Shown here piece after piece: positions 35,507 through 44,329 of a DNA stretch of 64,000 bases. The position numbers and the translations under genes were made by a program. The stretch lies in NCBI RefSeq assembly GCF_015679265.1, contig NZ_CP064942.1, forward strand, positions 3,948,001-4,012,000, given 5' to 3'. The DNA comes from Pontivivens ytuae (lineage in GTDB: Bacteria > Pseudomonadota > Alphaproteobacteria > Rhodobacterales > Rhodobacteraceae). Numbering within the stretch: position 1 is the first letter of the stretch; each line of letters opens with the position of its first letter. Under the pieces are notes generated by a model. That model had not been told where the DNA came from and searched no databases. It was given only the letters and a program-made list of their open reading frames with translations.

Positions 35507-37036
35507 TCAGAGAAGCCCGCGTTCCCACGGACCCGTGATCGCGAAGGTGATCCCGGGCGTCTGGGCGTTCACGAAGAGGATGCGCCCCGACGGATCGAAG
35601 GTCGCACCTGCCCATTCGTCCTCGCGATAGTCGCCCGGCTCGATGAAGGTCGTGGCCTTGCCTGCGGACTGGATGTCCGCCGGTTCGAGCTGCACGTTGT
35701 TCTTCGCGAAGATGTAGGTCTCGCCCGCCGGGGTCAGGCCCAGCAGCCGCTCGCCGGGGCCGAACGCATCCTCGACACCGCCGCCATCCTCGCAGAGCAG
35801 CACGCCGCCGCGCGGGCTGACGGTGATGTTGTCGGGGTTGTTGCCCGCCACCGGGTTATCCGACTTGAACACGCAGGAGATCGTCTCGCTGGCCGGATCG
35901 TAGGTCCAGACCGCCCCCTCGCCGCGCCCGATCACGTCGGCCACGCCGTCATGCTCGCCACGCCCGGCGGAGGTGTCGACGATATACATCAGCCGGTCGG
36001 TGTCGGAGTACCAGATCCCCTCGAGCCTCGAGAATCGCAGCGCGCCCTGGTCGCGGCCCTGCACGAAGGGGCCGGAGGCGGTGTTCTCCTCGTCATGCGG
36101 GAACTCGGTGAAGGGCTGCGGGTCCATGTCGGGCTCCGCGATCTCCACCCATTCGAGCTGGTGCGTCTCGCCCATCGCAGGATCCAGCAGGTCAGCTTTG
36201 TCGATCCCCGCGATCTTCGCCATTTAGAGCGTGCCACCCTGCTCCAGCGCGCCGAGGCGGCGGGACGTGTCGTTGGGCTCGAACTTGTAGAGGCCCGCCT
36301 GGTTGCGGTCGTCCTCGGTCAGGAACACGGCACCCGTGCGCGGGTCGAGGGCAACGGCCTCGTGATCCATCCGGCCCATCGCGACGATGGGATTGCCCGT
36401 GGTCTCGCCCCGCTGGTCGGACACCTCGAAGACGTAACCGTGCTTGCGCCCGCCCTCGCTGGTGAAATCGGCGAGGTCTTCCTCGCAGGTCAGCCACGTG
36501 TTCCACATGGTCGGCCCGCCCGCGCAATTGTCGATGGTCCCACCCAGCGTCGGCTCTGCCTCGGCCCAGGCGCCGGAGCGGTAGACGATCTTCGTCGTGC
36601 CGCCCGACAGCGGCCCCGTCACGTCGTCGTCGGTCACATCGGCGGTGTCGTAGGTCGCGGGCGCCTGGATCAGGCCGACCTCGGGCAGCACCTTCGATTC
36701 GTGGTTGCGGATCAACGTGATCTCCGGCTCGCCGTTCACGAGGCGGGAGCGGACGACCGCCATCCCGTCATGCTCCATCGGCGTCGGGTTGCCATCGATC
36801 ATCAGATCGCCCGACCAGCCGAAGGACTGGTAGGTGAAGCCCTCGGGCAGTTGCAGCAGGTAGAGCCCCGTGGTGCGGTCCGCGACCGGCTGCACCGGGC
36901 CGTAGGGCGAGGGGATCGGCTCCATCCGGCCCTGCGCCATCGCCTGCCGGCTGTAGAGGCCGGACAGCGGCACGGCGAGTGCGGCGGTGGCCGTTCCGCG
37001 CAGCAGCGCACGGCGGTCGAGTTTCATCTGGCTCAT
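35507..37036 (-). pseudogene. PhoX/DUF839-family Tat-exported protein split by an in-frame TAA
   Basis: One frame of about 510 codons is cut by TAA at 36224-36226, and the very next codon is ATG (36221-36223). The first part (270 residues from ATG 37036, Shine-Dalgarno AGGAGGAG) begins with the twin-arginine signal DRRALLRGTATAALAVPLSG. It continues with NHESKV, TWLTCEEDLADF and GRMDHEAVALDPRTGAVFLTEDD. The second part (238 residues) continues the same fold: HQLEWVEIAEPDMDPQPFTEF, FSRLEGIWYSDTDRLMYIVDT, NPDNITVSPRGGVLLCEDGGG and DEWAGATFDPSGRILFVNAQTPG. PhoX-type proteins are calcium-dependent phosphatases or related beta-propeller proteins. The two parts may be made by termination and restart, or the gene may be dead. 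Confidence 0.8.
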
Positions 37037-37190
37037 CGGGGTCTCCTCCTCGGCTGGATGACGGCAGCGTGACAGCCGCGCATTGCGGTCGCGCGTCAGT
37101 TGCATGACGAGACGGATACGGTTCGATGACGCTGGCGGCGGGGGCAATCCGTGCTACACGGGCGGAACCACTTTCGCGCCGGACCCGCCC

Positions 37191-38111
37191 ATGCTCCCCA
37201 TCATCGCCAAGACGCTGCCCTTCTTCGTGCTGATCGGGCTGGGCTACGCGGCGGCGGCGACCCGCTTCTTCGGGGCGGAGGCCGCGGCGGTGCTCACAAA
37301 ATTCGTCTTCTTCTTCGCGCTGTCGGCGATGCTGTTCAACTTCACCGCGACGCTGGAGATCTCGGCGCTGACCGACTGGACCTTCCTCGGCTGCTATCTC
37401 CTCGCCTCCGTGCTGGTCTACGCGCTCGCCACCGCCGTGGCCGTCGTCCGCAAGCAGGGTGCGGCCGTCGCGGCGGTCGAGGCGCAGACGGCGGTGATCG
37501 GCAATGTGGGCTTCCTCGCGATCCCGATGCTGGTGGCGCTGTTCGGCGAGCGGGCGGCCGCACCGGTGCTGATGGTGCTCTGCGTGGACCTCATCGTCTT
37601 CGGCTCGGTCATCGTGGCGGTGATCGTCGGCAGCCGGGGGCGACTGGGGCTCTCGACCTTCGGCACGATCGGCATGGGCCTTCTGAAGAACCCGATGGTG
37701 ATGTCGATCAGCGCCGGGTTGCTCTGGTCGCTAGCGGGCGCGCCAGTCCCCGGCCCCATGGCCGATTTCCTCGACGTGCTGGGCTCCGCTGCGACGCCCG
37801 TGGCGCTCTTTGCTATCGGCGCCTCGCTGGCGGGCAAGTCGGCGGAGCGGGCGAGCGTCGCACTCTGGCTCTCCTCGCTGAAGCTGGTGGTGCATCCGCT
37901 GGTGGTCGCGGTCTTCGCGCTCTTCGTCTTCGACATCGAGCCCTTCGCGGCCTCCATGATGATCGCGACGGCGGCGATGCCGGTGGCGGGCAACATCTAC
38001 ATCATCGCGCAGCACTACGAGGTCGCACCGCAGCGCGCCTCCACCGCGATCCTGTTCTCCACGGTGCTGAGCGTGGTGACGCTGACCTTCGTATTGGGAT
38101 GGATCGGATGA
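37191..38111 (+). CDS. AEC-family transporter (auxin efflux carrier type)
   Basis: 306 residues, about ten hydrophobic segments, starting MLPIIAKTLPFFVLIGLGYAAA. Family segments include FFFALSAMLFNFTATLE, AVIGNVGFLAIPMLVALFGERA and GLLKNPMVMSISAGLLWSLAGAPVPGP; the C-terminal half mirrors the first (SMMIATAAMPVAGNIYIIAQHY). Bacterial members export or import malonate, malate or other small acids, and the substrate here is unknown. It overlaps psuK by ATGA and is therefore coupled to pseudouridine breakdown, which makes a nucleoside-related substrate worth testing. The open frame from 37083 is too long; ATG 37191 is chosen. Confidence 0.85.
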   Translation: MLPIIAKTLPFFVLIGLGYAAAATRFFGAEAAAVLTKFVFFFALSAMLFNFTATLEISALTDWTFLGCYLLASVLVYALATAVAVVRKQGAAVAAVEAQTAVIGNVGFLAIPMLVALFGERAAAPVLMVLCVDLIVFGSVIVAVIVGSRGRLGLSTFGTIGMGLLKNPMVMSISAGLLWSLAGAPVPGPMADFLDVLGSAATPVALFAIGASLAGKSAERASVALWLSSLKLVVHPLVVAVFALFVFDIEPFAASMMIATAAMPVAGNIYIIAQHYEVAPQRASTAILFSTVLSVVTLTFVLGWIG

Positions 38112-38929
38112 GCGTGCTCTGCATCGGTGCGGCCCATTGGGACATCATCGCGCGGGCCGAGGGCCGCGTGGCGTTCGGAAACGACCTGCCCGGCGTGGTG
38201 GAGCGGCGCCCCGGCGGTGTCGCCTGCAACGTCGCGCTCGCACTCGCCCGGGCGGGTGTCGAGGTGGAGCTCGCCGCCACGATCGGCTCGGATCCGGCGG
38301 GGGAGGAGCTCGCGGCCGCGCTCGCTGAAGCTGGAATTACCCTGCGACTGCAGAGAATTGCCGCACCCACCGACCGCTACATCGCGATCGAGGATGGGAG
38401 CGGCGCCCTCGTCGCCGCCATCGCCGACACCCGGGCGCTGGAGGCAGGCGCCGCCACGCTGATCGACGGGCTCGCGACGACGGACGGCCCCGTGGTGCTC
38501 GACGGCAACCTGCCGGAGGCCACACTCGCAACCCTTCCCGCCTTTTCCGACCTGCGCCTGGTTCCGGCGAGCGCGGCGAAGGCAGTCCACCTGCTCCCTC
38601 TGATCACGCGCGGCGCCGGGGTCTATGCCAACCTCTCCGAAGCCACCGCCCTGACCGGGCGTGCGGGGCCCGAGAGCGCGGCGACCGAGCTGATCCAACG
38701 GGGCGCCCGCTTCGCGCTCGTCACTGCCGGAGCCGGGGCCGCAGTGCTCGCACGAGCCGATGGAACGACCAGCGCCCTGCCCCGCCCGGCCTTGGGCAGC
38801 GTCACCGGCGCGGGCGATGCGCTCGTCGCGGGCCATATCGCGGCCGAGTTGCGGGGCCTTGACGACGCCGCGGCGCTCGACGAAGCCCTGGCCGCCGCCG
38901 CCCGCCACCTGACCGGAGACACCGCATGA
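38108..38929 (+). CDS. psuK: PfkB-family carbohydrate kinase, likely pseudouridine kinase
   Basis: 273 residues from ATG 38108, overlapping the AEC stop. The ribokinase fold shows SVLCIGAAHWDIIARAEG, RRPGGVACNVALALARAGVEVELAATIGSDPAGEEL and the C-terminal signature GSVTGAGDALVAGHIAAEL with the catalytic Asp. PsuK phosphorylates pseudouridine; the assignment rests on the directly following psuG (ATGA overlap at 38926). The protein is somewhat shorter than E. coli PsuK, which has an N-terminal helix-turn-helix absent here. Confidence 0.85.
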   Translation: MSVLCIGAAHWDIIARAEGRVAFGNDLPGVVERRPGGVACNVALALARAGVEVELAATIGSDPAGEELAAALAEAGITLRLQRIAAPTDRYIAIEDGSGALVAAIADTRALEAGAATLIDGLATTDGPVVLDGNLPEATLATLPAFSDLRLVPASAAKAVHLLPLITRGAGVYANLSEATALTGRAGPESAATELIQRGARFALVTAGAGAAVLARADGTTSALPRPALGSVTGAGDALVAGHIAAELRGLDDAAALDEALAAAARHLTGDTA

Positions 38930-39855
38930 CCGCCCTCCTGATCTTCTCCGCCGAGGTCGAGGCCGCTCGCCGCGACGGCCGCCCGCTGGTGGCGCTGGAG
39001 TCGACGATCATCACCCACGGCATGCCCTGGCCGCAGAACCGCGACACGGCGCGCAAGGTCGAGCAGGTGATCCGCGACGCGGGCGCCGTGCCTGCCACGA
39101 TGGCGGTGATGAACGGCGCGATCCGCATGGGCCTTGATGCGGAAACGCTGGACGCGCTGGCGCAGGCGGAAGGCGTCCTGAAACTCTCCCGCGCCGACAT
39201 CGCGGCGGCTTTGGCGTCGGGCGCGACCGGTGCGACGACCGTCGCGGGCACCATGATCTGCGCCCGCCTCGCCGGGATCGAAGTCTTCGCCACGGGTGGC
39301 ATCGGCGGGGTCCATCGCGGGGCGGAGACAAGCTTCGACATCTCCGCCGACCTCCGCGAGTTGTCGGAAACCCCGGTGACGGTGGTCGCGGCGGGGGCGA
39401 AGGCGATCCTCGACCTGCCGAAGACGCTGGAGGTGCTGGAGACGCTCGGCGTGCCCGTCATCGGCTACCGCACCGACCGCCTGCCCGCCTTCTGGTCGGC
39501 GGCGTCGGAACATCCGGTGCCGCTGCGGATGGACAGCGCAGGCGAGATCGCGGCGGCCCATCGGATGCGTTACAGGATCGGGCTCCCCGGGGGTCAACTT
39601 GTAACAAATCCGATCCCGGCCGACGCCGAGATCCCGGCCGCCGAGATCGACCCGATCATCGTGCAGGCCCTGGCCGAGGCCGAGGCGCAGGGCATCGCCG
39701 CCAAGGAGGTGACGCCGTTCCTCCTGCAACGCATCTTCGAACTGACGAATGGACGCTCGTTGGAGGCCAACATCGCGCTGGTGAAGAACAACGCCCGGCT
39801 CGCCGCCGAGATCGCGGTGGAGTTGGCGAAGGATGCGTCCGGCGGGCGTACTTGA
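38926..39855 (+). CDS. psuG: Pseudouridine-5'-phosphate glycosidase
   Basis: 309 residues of the indigoidine synthase A/PsuG family. It splits pseudouridine 5'-phosphate to uracil and ribose 5-phosphate. Segments are GRPLVALESTIITHGMPWPQN, VPATMAVMNGAIRMGLD, KLSRADIAAALASGATGATTVAGTM and EVFATGGIGGVHRGAETSFDISADL. Then VVAAGAKAILDLPKTLEVLETLGVPVIGYRTDRLPAFW and the end TNGRSLEANIALVKNNARLAAEIA. It completes the pair with psuK and lets the cell salvage pseudouridine from RNA turnover. Confidence 0.95.
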   Translation: MTALLIFSAEVEAARRDGRPLVALESTIITHGMPWPQNRDTARKVEQVIRDAGAVPATMAVMNGAIRMGLDAETLDALAQAEGVLKLSRADIAAALASGATGATTVAGTMICARLAGIEVFATGGIGGVHRGAETSFDISADLRELSETPVTVVAAGAKAILDLPKTLEVLETLGVPVIGYRTDRLPAFWSAASEHPVPLRMDSAGEIAAAHRMRYRIGLPGGQLVTNPIPADAEIPAAEIDPIIVQALAEAEAQGIAAKEVTPFLLQRIFELTNGRSLEANIALVKNNARLAAEIAVELAKDASGGRT

Positions 39856-39867
39856 GGGAAAGATGAA
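39842..39867 (+). repeat. Short dispersed intergenic repeat, copy 2
   Basis: GCGGGCGTACTTGAGGGAAAGATGAA overlaps the end of psuG and the leader of modB. It matches the copy at 10919 at about 20 of 26 positions, including GCGGGCGTA and GGAAAGATGAA. Confidence 0.5.
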
Positions 39868-39879
39868 AGGGCGGCGCGG

Positions 39880-40572
39880 ATGAACCTGACGGACGCCGAG
39901 TGGCAGGCTCTCGCCCTGTCCCTTCAGGTCGCGGGCATCGCGACGGCGGTGGCGTTGCCGCTCGCCTACCTCGCCGCATGGACGCTGGCCCGGGTGCGGT
40001 TTCCGGGCAAGAGCATCGCCAAGGCCCTGATCCAGCTGCCTCTCGTCCTGCCGCCGGTCGTCGTGGGCTACCTCCTCCTGACGCTGTTCGGGCGGGACGG
40101 GGCGCTTGGCGCCCCGCTCGGCGCGTTCGGGATCACGGTGCCGTTCACCACGCTCGCCGCCGGGATCGCGGCGGGGGTGATGGCGTTTCCGCTGATCGTG
40201 CGCGCCTGCCGCCTCTCCATCGAGGCGCTGGATCCGAAGCTGGAGGATGCGGCGCGGATCCACGGCGCCTCCCGCTGGCGGGTGTTCCTGACGCTGTCGC
40301 TGCCGCTCTCCCTGCCCGGTCTGCTGGCGGGCGCGACGCTGGGATTTGCCCGAGGCTTCGGGGAGTTCGGGGCGACCATCGTCTTCGCCGCCAACATTCC
40401 CGGCGAGACGCGGACGCTGCCGATCGCAATCTACTCCGCCCTGCAATCGCCGACCGGGGACGAGGCGGCGGCGCGGCTCGTCACGATCTCCGTCATCGTG
40501 GCCGTCGCCGCCTTCATCCTGTCGGAATGGTTGGAGCGGCGGACCCGCGCGCGGCTCTCGGGGCGGAGGTGA
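39880..40572 (+). CDS. modB: Molybdate-type ABC transporter permease
   Basis: 230 residues with about five membrane helices. The binding-protein-dependent permease signature is EDAARIHGASRWRVFLTLSLPLSLPGLLAGATLGFARGFGEFGATIVFA, where EDAARI...GAS couples to the ATPase. LPLVLPPVVVGYLLLTLFGRDGALG matches ModB. It overlaps the ATPase gene by GTGA. No modA binding protein is found next to it; psuG is upstream. Substrate (molybdate or tungstate) is inferred from family text only. Confidence 0.88.
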   Translation: MNLTDAEWQALALSLQVAGIATAVALPLAYLAAWTLARVRFPGKSIAKALIQLPLVLPPVVVGYLLLTLFGRDGALGAPLGAFGITVPFTTLAAGIAAGVMAFPLIVRACRLSIEALDPKLEDAARIHGASRWRVFLTLSLPLSLPGLLAGATLGFARGFGEFGATIVFAANIPGETRTLPIAIYSALQSPTGDEAAARLVTISVIVAVAAFILSEWLERRTRARLSGRR

Positions 40573-41168
40573 GTGCGTTTCTCGACATCTCGGCCCGGCT
40601 GGAGCGCGGGGCCTTCACGCTTGCCGCGGACCTCGTGAGCGATGCCGGGATCACGGTGATCCACGGGCCATCCGGGGCCGGGAAGACGCTGTTTCTCCAC
40701 GTCGTTGCCGGGTTGGTGCGCGGCAATGGCAGCCGGGTGTGCGTCGGCGGGCGGGTGCTCGACGGGGTGCCGCCGGCGGGCCGCGACATGGCGATGGTCT
40801 TTCAGGAGCCGCGCCTGTTCCCCCATATGAGCGTCCGGCGCAACCTGCTCTACGGTGCGCGCGGCGACGTGGCGGAGGTGGCGGAGCGGCTGGAGATCGC
40901 GCAGTTCCTCGACCGGCGGCCCGCGGATCTGTCCGGCGGACAGGCGCAGCGGGTGGCCATCGGGCGCGCTGTGCTGCGGGCGCCGTCGCTGTTGCTGCTG
41001 GACGAACCGCTCTCCTCCCTCGACGAAGCACGCAAGGCCGTTGCGCTTGATCTGTTCCGCGAGCTGCCCGGGCGCGGCACACGGCTCCTGATGGTCAGCC
41101 ACGATCCGCGGGAGGCCAAGGCGCTCGGCGCGCAGGTCGTCACCATGACCGAGGGGCGGCTGGCGTGA
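40569..41168 (+). CDS. modC: Molybdate-type ABC transporter ATP-binding protein, short form
   Basis: 199 residues from GTG 40569. Walker A is [16 protein letters not shown] (about 35-50), the Q-loop is [21 protein letters not shown], the ABC signature is [33 protein letters not shown] (Walker B, D-loop), and the H-loop is [11 protein letters not shown]. ModC is normally about 350 residues, with a C-terminal TOBE domain that binds molybdate. Here the protein ends right after the ATPase domain with no sign of a broken downstream part. It overlaps miaA by GTGA, so the stop is likely real. Confidence 0.85.
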   Translation: MSAFLDISARLERGAFTLAADLVSDAGITVIHGPSGAGKTLFLHVVAGLVRGNGSRVCVGGRVLDGVPPAGRDMAMVFQEPRLFPHMSVRRNLLYGARGDVAEVAERLEIAQFLDRRPADLSGGQAQRVAIGRAVLRAPSLLLLDEPLSSLDEARKAVALDLFRELPGRGTRLLMVSHDPREAKALGAQVVTMTEGRLA

Positions 41169-42058
41169 CACCGGTCCTGATCGCGGGTCCCACGGCCTCG
41201 GGCAAGTCGGCGCTGGCGCTCGCGATGGCGGAGCGGGACGGCGGCGCGGTCATCAACGCCGATGCTTTGCAGGTCTACGCCGACTGGCGGGTGCTGACCG
41301 CGCGCCCCTCGGCGGAGGAGGAAGCGCGGGCGCCGCACATGCTCTACGGCCATGTGCCCGGCGAGGTCGCCTATTCCACCGGGCGGTGGCTGCGGGAGGT
41401 GAGGCAGGCGCTGGCGGACTGCACCGCGCGGGGCCTCCGCCCGATCATCGTCGGCGGCACCGGGCTCAATTTCACGTCGCTCACCAGTGGCTTGGTCGAC
41501 ATTCCGGAGACGCCGCCCGAGGTGCGCGCCCGTGCCGATGCGCTCGGTCCCGAGGCCCTGCGCGCCGATCTCGCCGCCCGTGACCCGGCGACGCTCGCCG
41601 CCATTGACGCCGCCAATCCGATGCGGGTGCAGCGCGCGTGGGAGGTGTTGGAGGCGACCGGCCGCCCCTTGATCGACTGGCAAGCGGAGACGCCGCCGCC
41701 GCTCCTGCCGCTGTCCGCCACCGTGCCGCTGGTGCTGCGCCCCGACATCCCCTGGCTCAACGCCCGCATCGCCGCGCGCTTCGACCAGATGCTGGCGGAG
41801 GGTGCGCTGGAAGAGGCCCGTGCCGCCCTGCCCGGCTGGGACCCGGCGCGCCCCTCGGCCAAGGCACTCGGCGCGCCGGAGCTGATCGCTCATCTACGCG
41901 GCGAGCTCACGCTGGACGACGCCCGCGACCGCGCCGTCACCCTCACCCGGCAATACGCCAAGCGCCAACGGACCTGGTTTCGCAACCGGATGAAGGACTG
42001 GCGGGTGCTCGATATCGGGCCGGAGACGCGGCTTTCGGACCTGCTCGCGGCGGTCTGA
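41165..42058 (+). CDS. miaA: tRNA dimethylallyltransferase
   Basis: 297 residues from GTG 41165, overlapping the modC stop. It adds the dimethylallyl group to A37 of tRNAs reading UNN codons. The P-loop is [20 protein letters not shown] (1-20). [38 protein letters not shown] and [17 protein letters not shown] follow. The tRNA-binding segment is [15 protein letters not shown] near the end. The dimethylallyl donor comes from the same isoprenoid route as Dxr in this window. Isolated from its usual hfq neighbour. Confidence 0.95.
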   Translation: MTPVLIAGPTASGKSALALAMAERDGGAVINADALQVYADWRVLTARPSAEEEARAPHMLYGHVPGEVAYSTGRWLREVRQALADCTARGLRPIIVGGTGLNFTSLTSGLVDIPETPPEVRARADALGPEALRADLAARDPATLAAIDAANPMRVQRAWEVLEATGRPLIDWQAETPPPLLPLSATVPLVLRPDIPWLNARIAARFDQMLAEGALEEARAALPGWDPARPSAKALGAPELIAHLRGELTLDDARDRAVTLTRQYAKRQRTWFRNRMKDWRVLDIGPETRLSDLLAAV

Positions 42059-42097
42059 CCCCTTCCCCTCGGCGCGCGGCTCACGTATCTGACGCCC

Positions 42098-43468
42098 ATG
42101 ACCCAACCGATCCATATCATCGGCGGCGGCATGGCGGGCTCCGAAGCCGCCTGGCAGGCCGCATCGCTCGGCGTTCCCGTGGTGCTGCACGAGATGCGGC
42201 CCGTGGTGGAGACCTTCGCGCATCAGACGCAGGGACTGGCGGAGCTCGTCTGCTCCAACTCCTTCCGCTCCGACGATGACGAGAGCAACGCGGTGGGCCT
42301 GTTGCATTGGGAGATGCGGCAGGCGGGCGGCCTGATCATGGAGATGGGGGACAAGCATTCCATTCCGGCGGGCGGGGCGCTCGCCGTGGATCGCGATGCA
42401 TTCTCCGACGAGGTCACGGCGCGGCTGGAAGCACATCCGCTGGTGACCATCGAGCGGGGCGAAGTCGCGGGCCTGCCGCCCGAGGAGTGGGACAGCGTGA
42501 TCGTGGCCACAGGACCCCTAACCTCGCCCGCGCTGGCCGAGGCAGTGCTGGAGCTGACGGGCGAGGAGAGCCTTGCCTTCTTCGATGCTATCGCACCCAT
42601 CGTCCATGCCGACAGCATCGATCTGTCGAAGGCGTGGTTCCAGTCCCGCTATGACAAGGGCGAGACGGAGGAGGAGCGGACCGCCTACCTCAACTGCCCG
42701 ATGGACGAGGGCCAATACGAAGCCTTCATCGACGCGCTGCTCGAAGCGCCCAAGACCGAGTTCAAGGAATGGGAGAAGGACACCCCCTATTTCGACGCCT
42801 GCCTGCCCATCGAGGTGATGGCGGAGCGTGGCCGCGAGACCCTGCGCTGGGGGCCGATGAAGCCGGTGGGGCTGACCAACCCGCACGCACCGGACGTCAA
42901 GCCGCACGCGGTGGTGCAGCTCAGGCGGGAGAACGCGCTCGGCACGCTCTACAACATCGTCGGCTTCCAGACTAAGATGAAGTACGGCGCGCAAGCGGAT
43001 GTTTTCCGGTCTATTCCCGGGTTGGAGAGCGCGGAGTTCGCCCGGCTCGGCGGCATTCACCGGAACACGTTCCTGAACTCGCCGCGGCTGCTCGATGGGC
43101 GGATGCGGCTGCGTGCGCGCAGCTCTCTGCGCTTCGCCGGGCAGGTCACGGGCGTCGAGGGCTATGTGGAGTCCGCCGCGATGGGCCTGCTCGCGGGACG
43201 GCTCGCGGCCTATGAGCGGCTGCGGCTGGAAGTTGCGACACCGCCGCAGACCACGGCCATCGGGGCGCTGCTGGGTCACATCACCGGCGGGGCGGAGGCC
43301 GAGACCTTCCAGCCGATGAACGTGAACTTCGGCCTCTTCCCGCCGTTGGAGGCGCCCGCGAAGGGTCGGCGCGGCAAGAAGGACCGGAAGATCGCCTATA
43401 CCGAGCGCGCGAAGGCGGACTGGCAGGCGTGGCTCGCCACCCTGCCCTCGGTCCCCGCCGCGGCCTGA
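42098..43468 (+). CDS. trmFO: Methylenetetrahydrofolate-tRNA-(uracil-5-)-methyltransferase
   Basis: 456 residues. It makes m5U54 in tRNA using methylene-THF and FAD. The dinucleotide-binding start is [31 protein letters not shown]. The family text continues with [71 protein letters not shown] and [65 protein letters not shown] and [14 protein letters not shown] end it. With miaA upstream and mnmA, gluQ elsewhere, the window is rich in tRNA modification genes. Confidence 0.96.
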   Translation: MTQPIHIIGGGMAGSEAAWQAASLGVPVVLHEMRPVVETFAHQTQGLAELVCSNSFRSDDDESNAVGLLHWEMRQAGGLIMEMGDKHSIPAGGALAVDRDAFSDEVTARLEAHPLVTIERGEVAGLPPEEWDSVIVATGPLTSPALAEAVLELTGEESLAFFDAIAPIVHADSIDLSKAWFQSRYDKGETEEERTAYLNCPMDEGQYEAFIDALLEAPKTEFKEWEKDTPYFDACLPIEVMAERGRETLRWGPMKPVGLTNPHAPDVKPHAVVQLRRENALGTLYNIVGFQTKMKYGAQADVFRSIPGLESAEFARLGGIHRNTFLNSPRLLDGRMRLRARSSLRFAGQVTGVEGYVESAAMGLLAGRLAAYERLRLEVATPPQTTAIGALLGHITGGAEAETFQPMNVNFGLFPPLEAPAKGRRGKKDRKIAYTERAKADWQAWLATLPSVPAAA

Positions 43469-43492
43469 GGCGCTCGGCGCGAAGAGACAATC

Positions 43493-43587
43493 GTCCCGGC
43501 CGAAGCGCCGGGACCTTTCACAGACTTTCTCCACCACTTTTTGATGTTGAGCGCCCCGCTCGAAAAGGCCCCGGATCGGGTCCGGGG
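43493..43587 (+). repeat. Composite palindromic repeat (modules A and B)
   Basis: Module A GTCCCGG-N8-CCGGGAC (43493-43514) and, after about 55 bp and AAAAGG, module B CCCCGGATCGGGTCCGGGG (43569-43587). It lies between trmFO and the methyltransferase gene. The 255-bp gap holds no gene; an open frame from 43541 crosses module B but has no ribosome binding site. Confidence 0.75.
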
Positions 43588-43723
43588 CGGTTCGTTACCT
43601 AACCATCTCGACCAAGGCGCCGGGACCTGCTTCGGTCCCGCGCCATCGCGCCGCGTTCGTTTCCCACGTCAACTTTTGGACATAACGTCCGGCACCGCTT
43701 ATCCTTTGTTTCAGGAGGCGGCG

Positions 43724-44329
43724 ATGGCGGACAAGTTTCTCGACAAGGTCTACGAGATCGACGGCAGTACGGAGGAGCTCTACACCGACTGGGCGGCGAG
43801 CTATGACGCGGAGCTGGCGGAGGCGGGCTACGCCACGCCGGGCCGCTGTGCTGCGGCGCTCGCGAGCGTGGTCGAGGACAAGGCCGCGCCCCTCATCGAT
43901 GTCGGCTGCGGTACGGGTCTCGGCGGTCTCGCGCTGCGGCTGGAGGGGTTCGAGACGCTCGACGGGCTCGACCTGACGCAGGCGATGCTCGACCGGGCGG
44001 CGGAGCGGGGGATCTATCGCAGCCTGATCCGCGCCGATGCAGGCGAACTGCCGTTCAGCGCGGAGGACTATGCCAACGCCGCGGCCATCGGCCTCTTCAG
44101 CCCCGACCACGCCCCGGCGGAGACGATCGATGCGGTGCTGGAGCGGTTGCCGAGCGGCGGCCATTTCGTGTTTTCCCTGAACGATCATGCTCTTGCGGAG
44201 CGGAGCTACGAGGCGCGGGTTATGGCCTGGACCGATGCGGGGGCGGCCCACTGCGTCTTCCGCGAATATGGCGAGCACCTGCCCGCGCGGGACCTGAAAT
44301 CGACGGTCTATGTCCTCCGGAAACGTTGA
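43724..44329 (+). CDS. Class I SAM-dependent methyltransferase
   Basis: 201 residues from MADKFLDKVYEIDGSTEELYTDWAASYDAEL; AGGAGG stands directly upstream of ATG 43724. Motif I is PLIDVGCGTGLGGLALRLEG (about 65-84), followed by LDGLDLTQAMLDRAAERGIY and a later LPSGGHFVFSLNDHALAE. The start with YTDWAASYDAEL resembles UbiE/Coq5-like or Williams-Beuren-type small-molecule methyltransferases. The substrate cannot be told. Its end overlaps the start of gluQ by 20 bp in another frame, suggesting coupling. Confidence 0.8.
   Translation: MADKFLDKVYEIDGSTEELYTDWAASYDAELAEAGYATPGRCAAALASVVEDKAAPLIDVGCGTGLGGLALRLEGFETLDGLDLTQAMLDRAAERGIYRSLIRADAGELPFSAEDYANAAAIGLFSPDHAPAETIDAVLERLPSGGHFVFSLNDHALAERSYEARVMAWTDAGAAHCVFREYGEHLPARDLKSTVYVLRKR

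Noticed and set aside
38623..40446. A 607-codon open frame on the minus strand
   Set aside because: It is antisense to psuK, psuG and modB; composition shows a shadow.
43541..43723. An N-terminal extension of the methyltransferase
   Set aside because: The extension runs through a palindromic repeat, and AGGAGG sits directly before ATG 43724, where the conserved protein begins.
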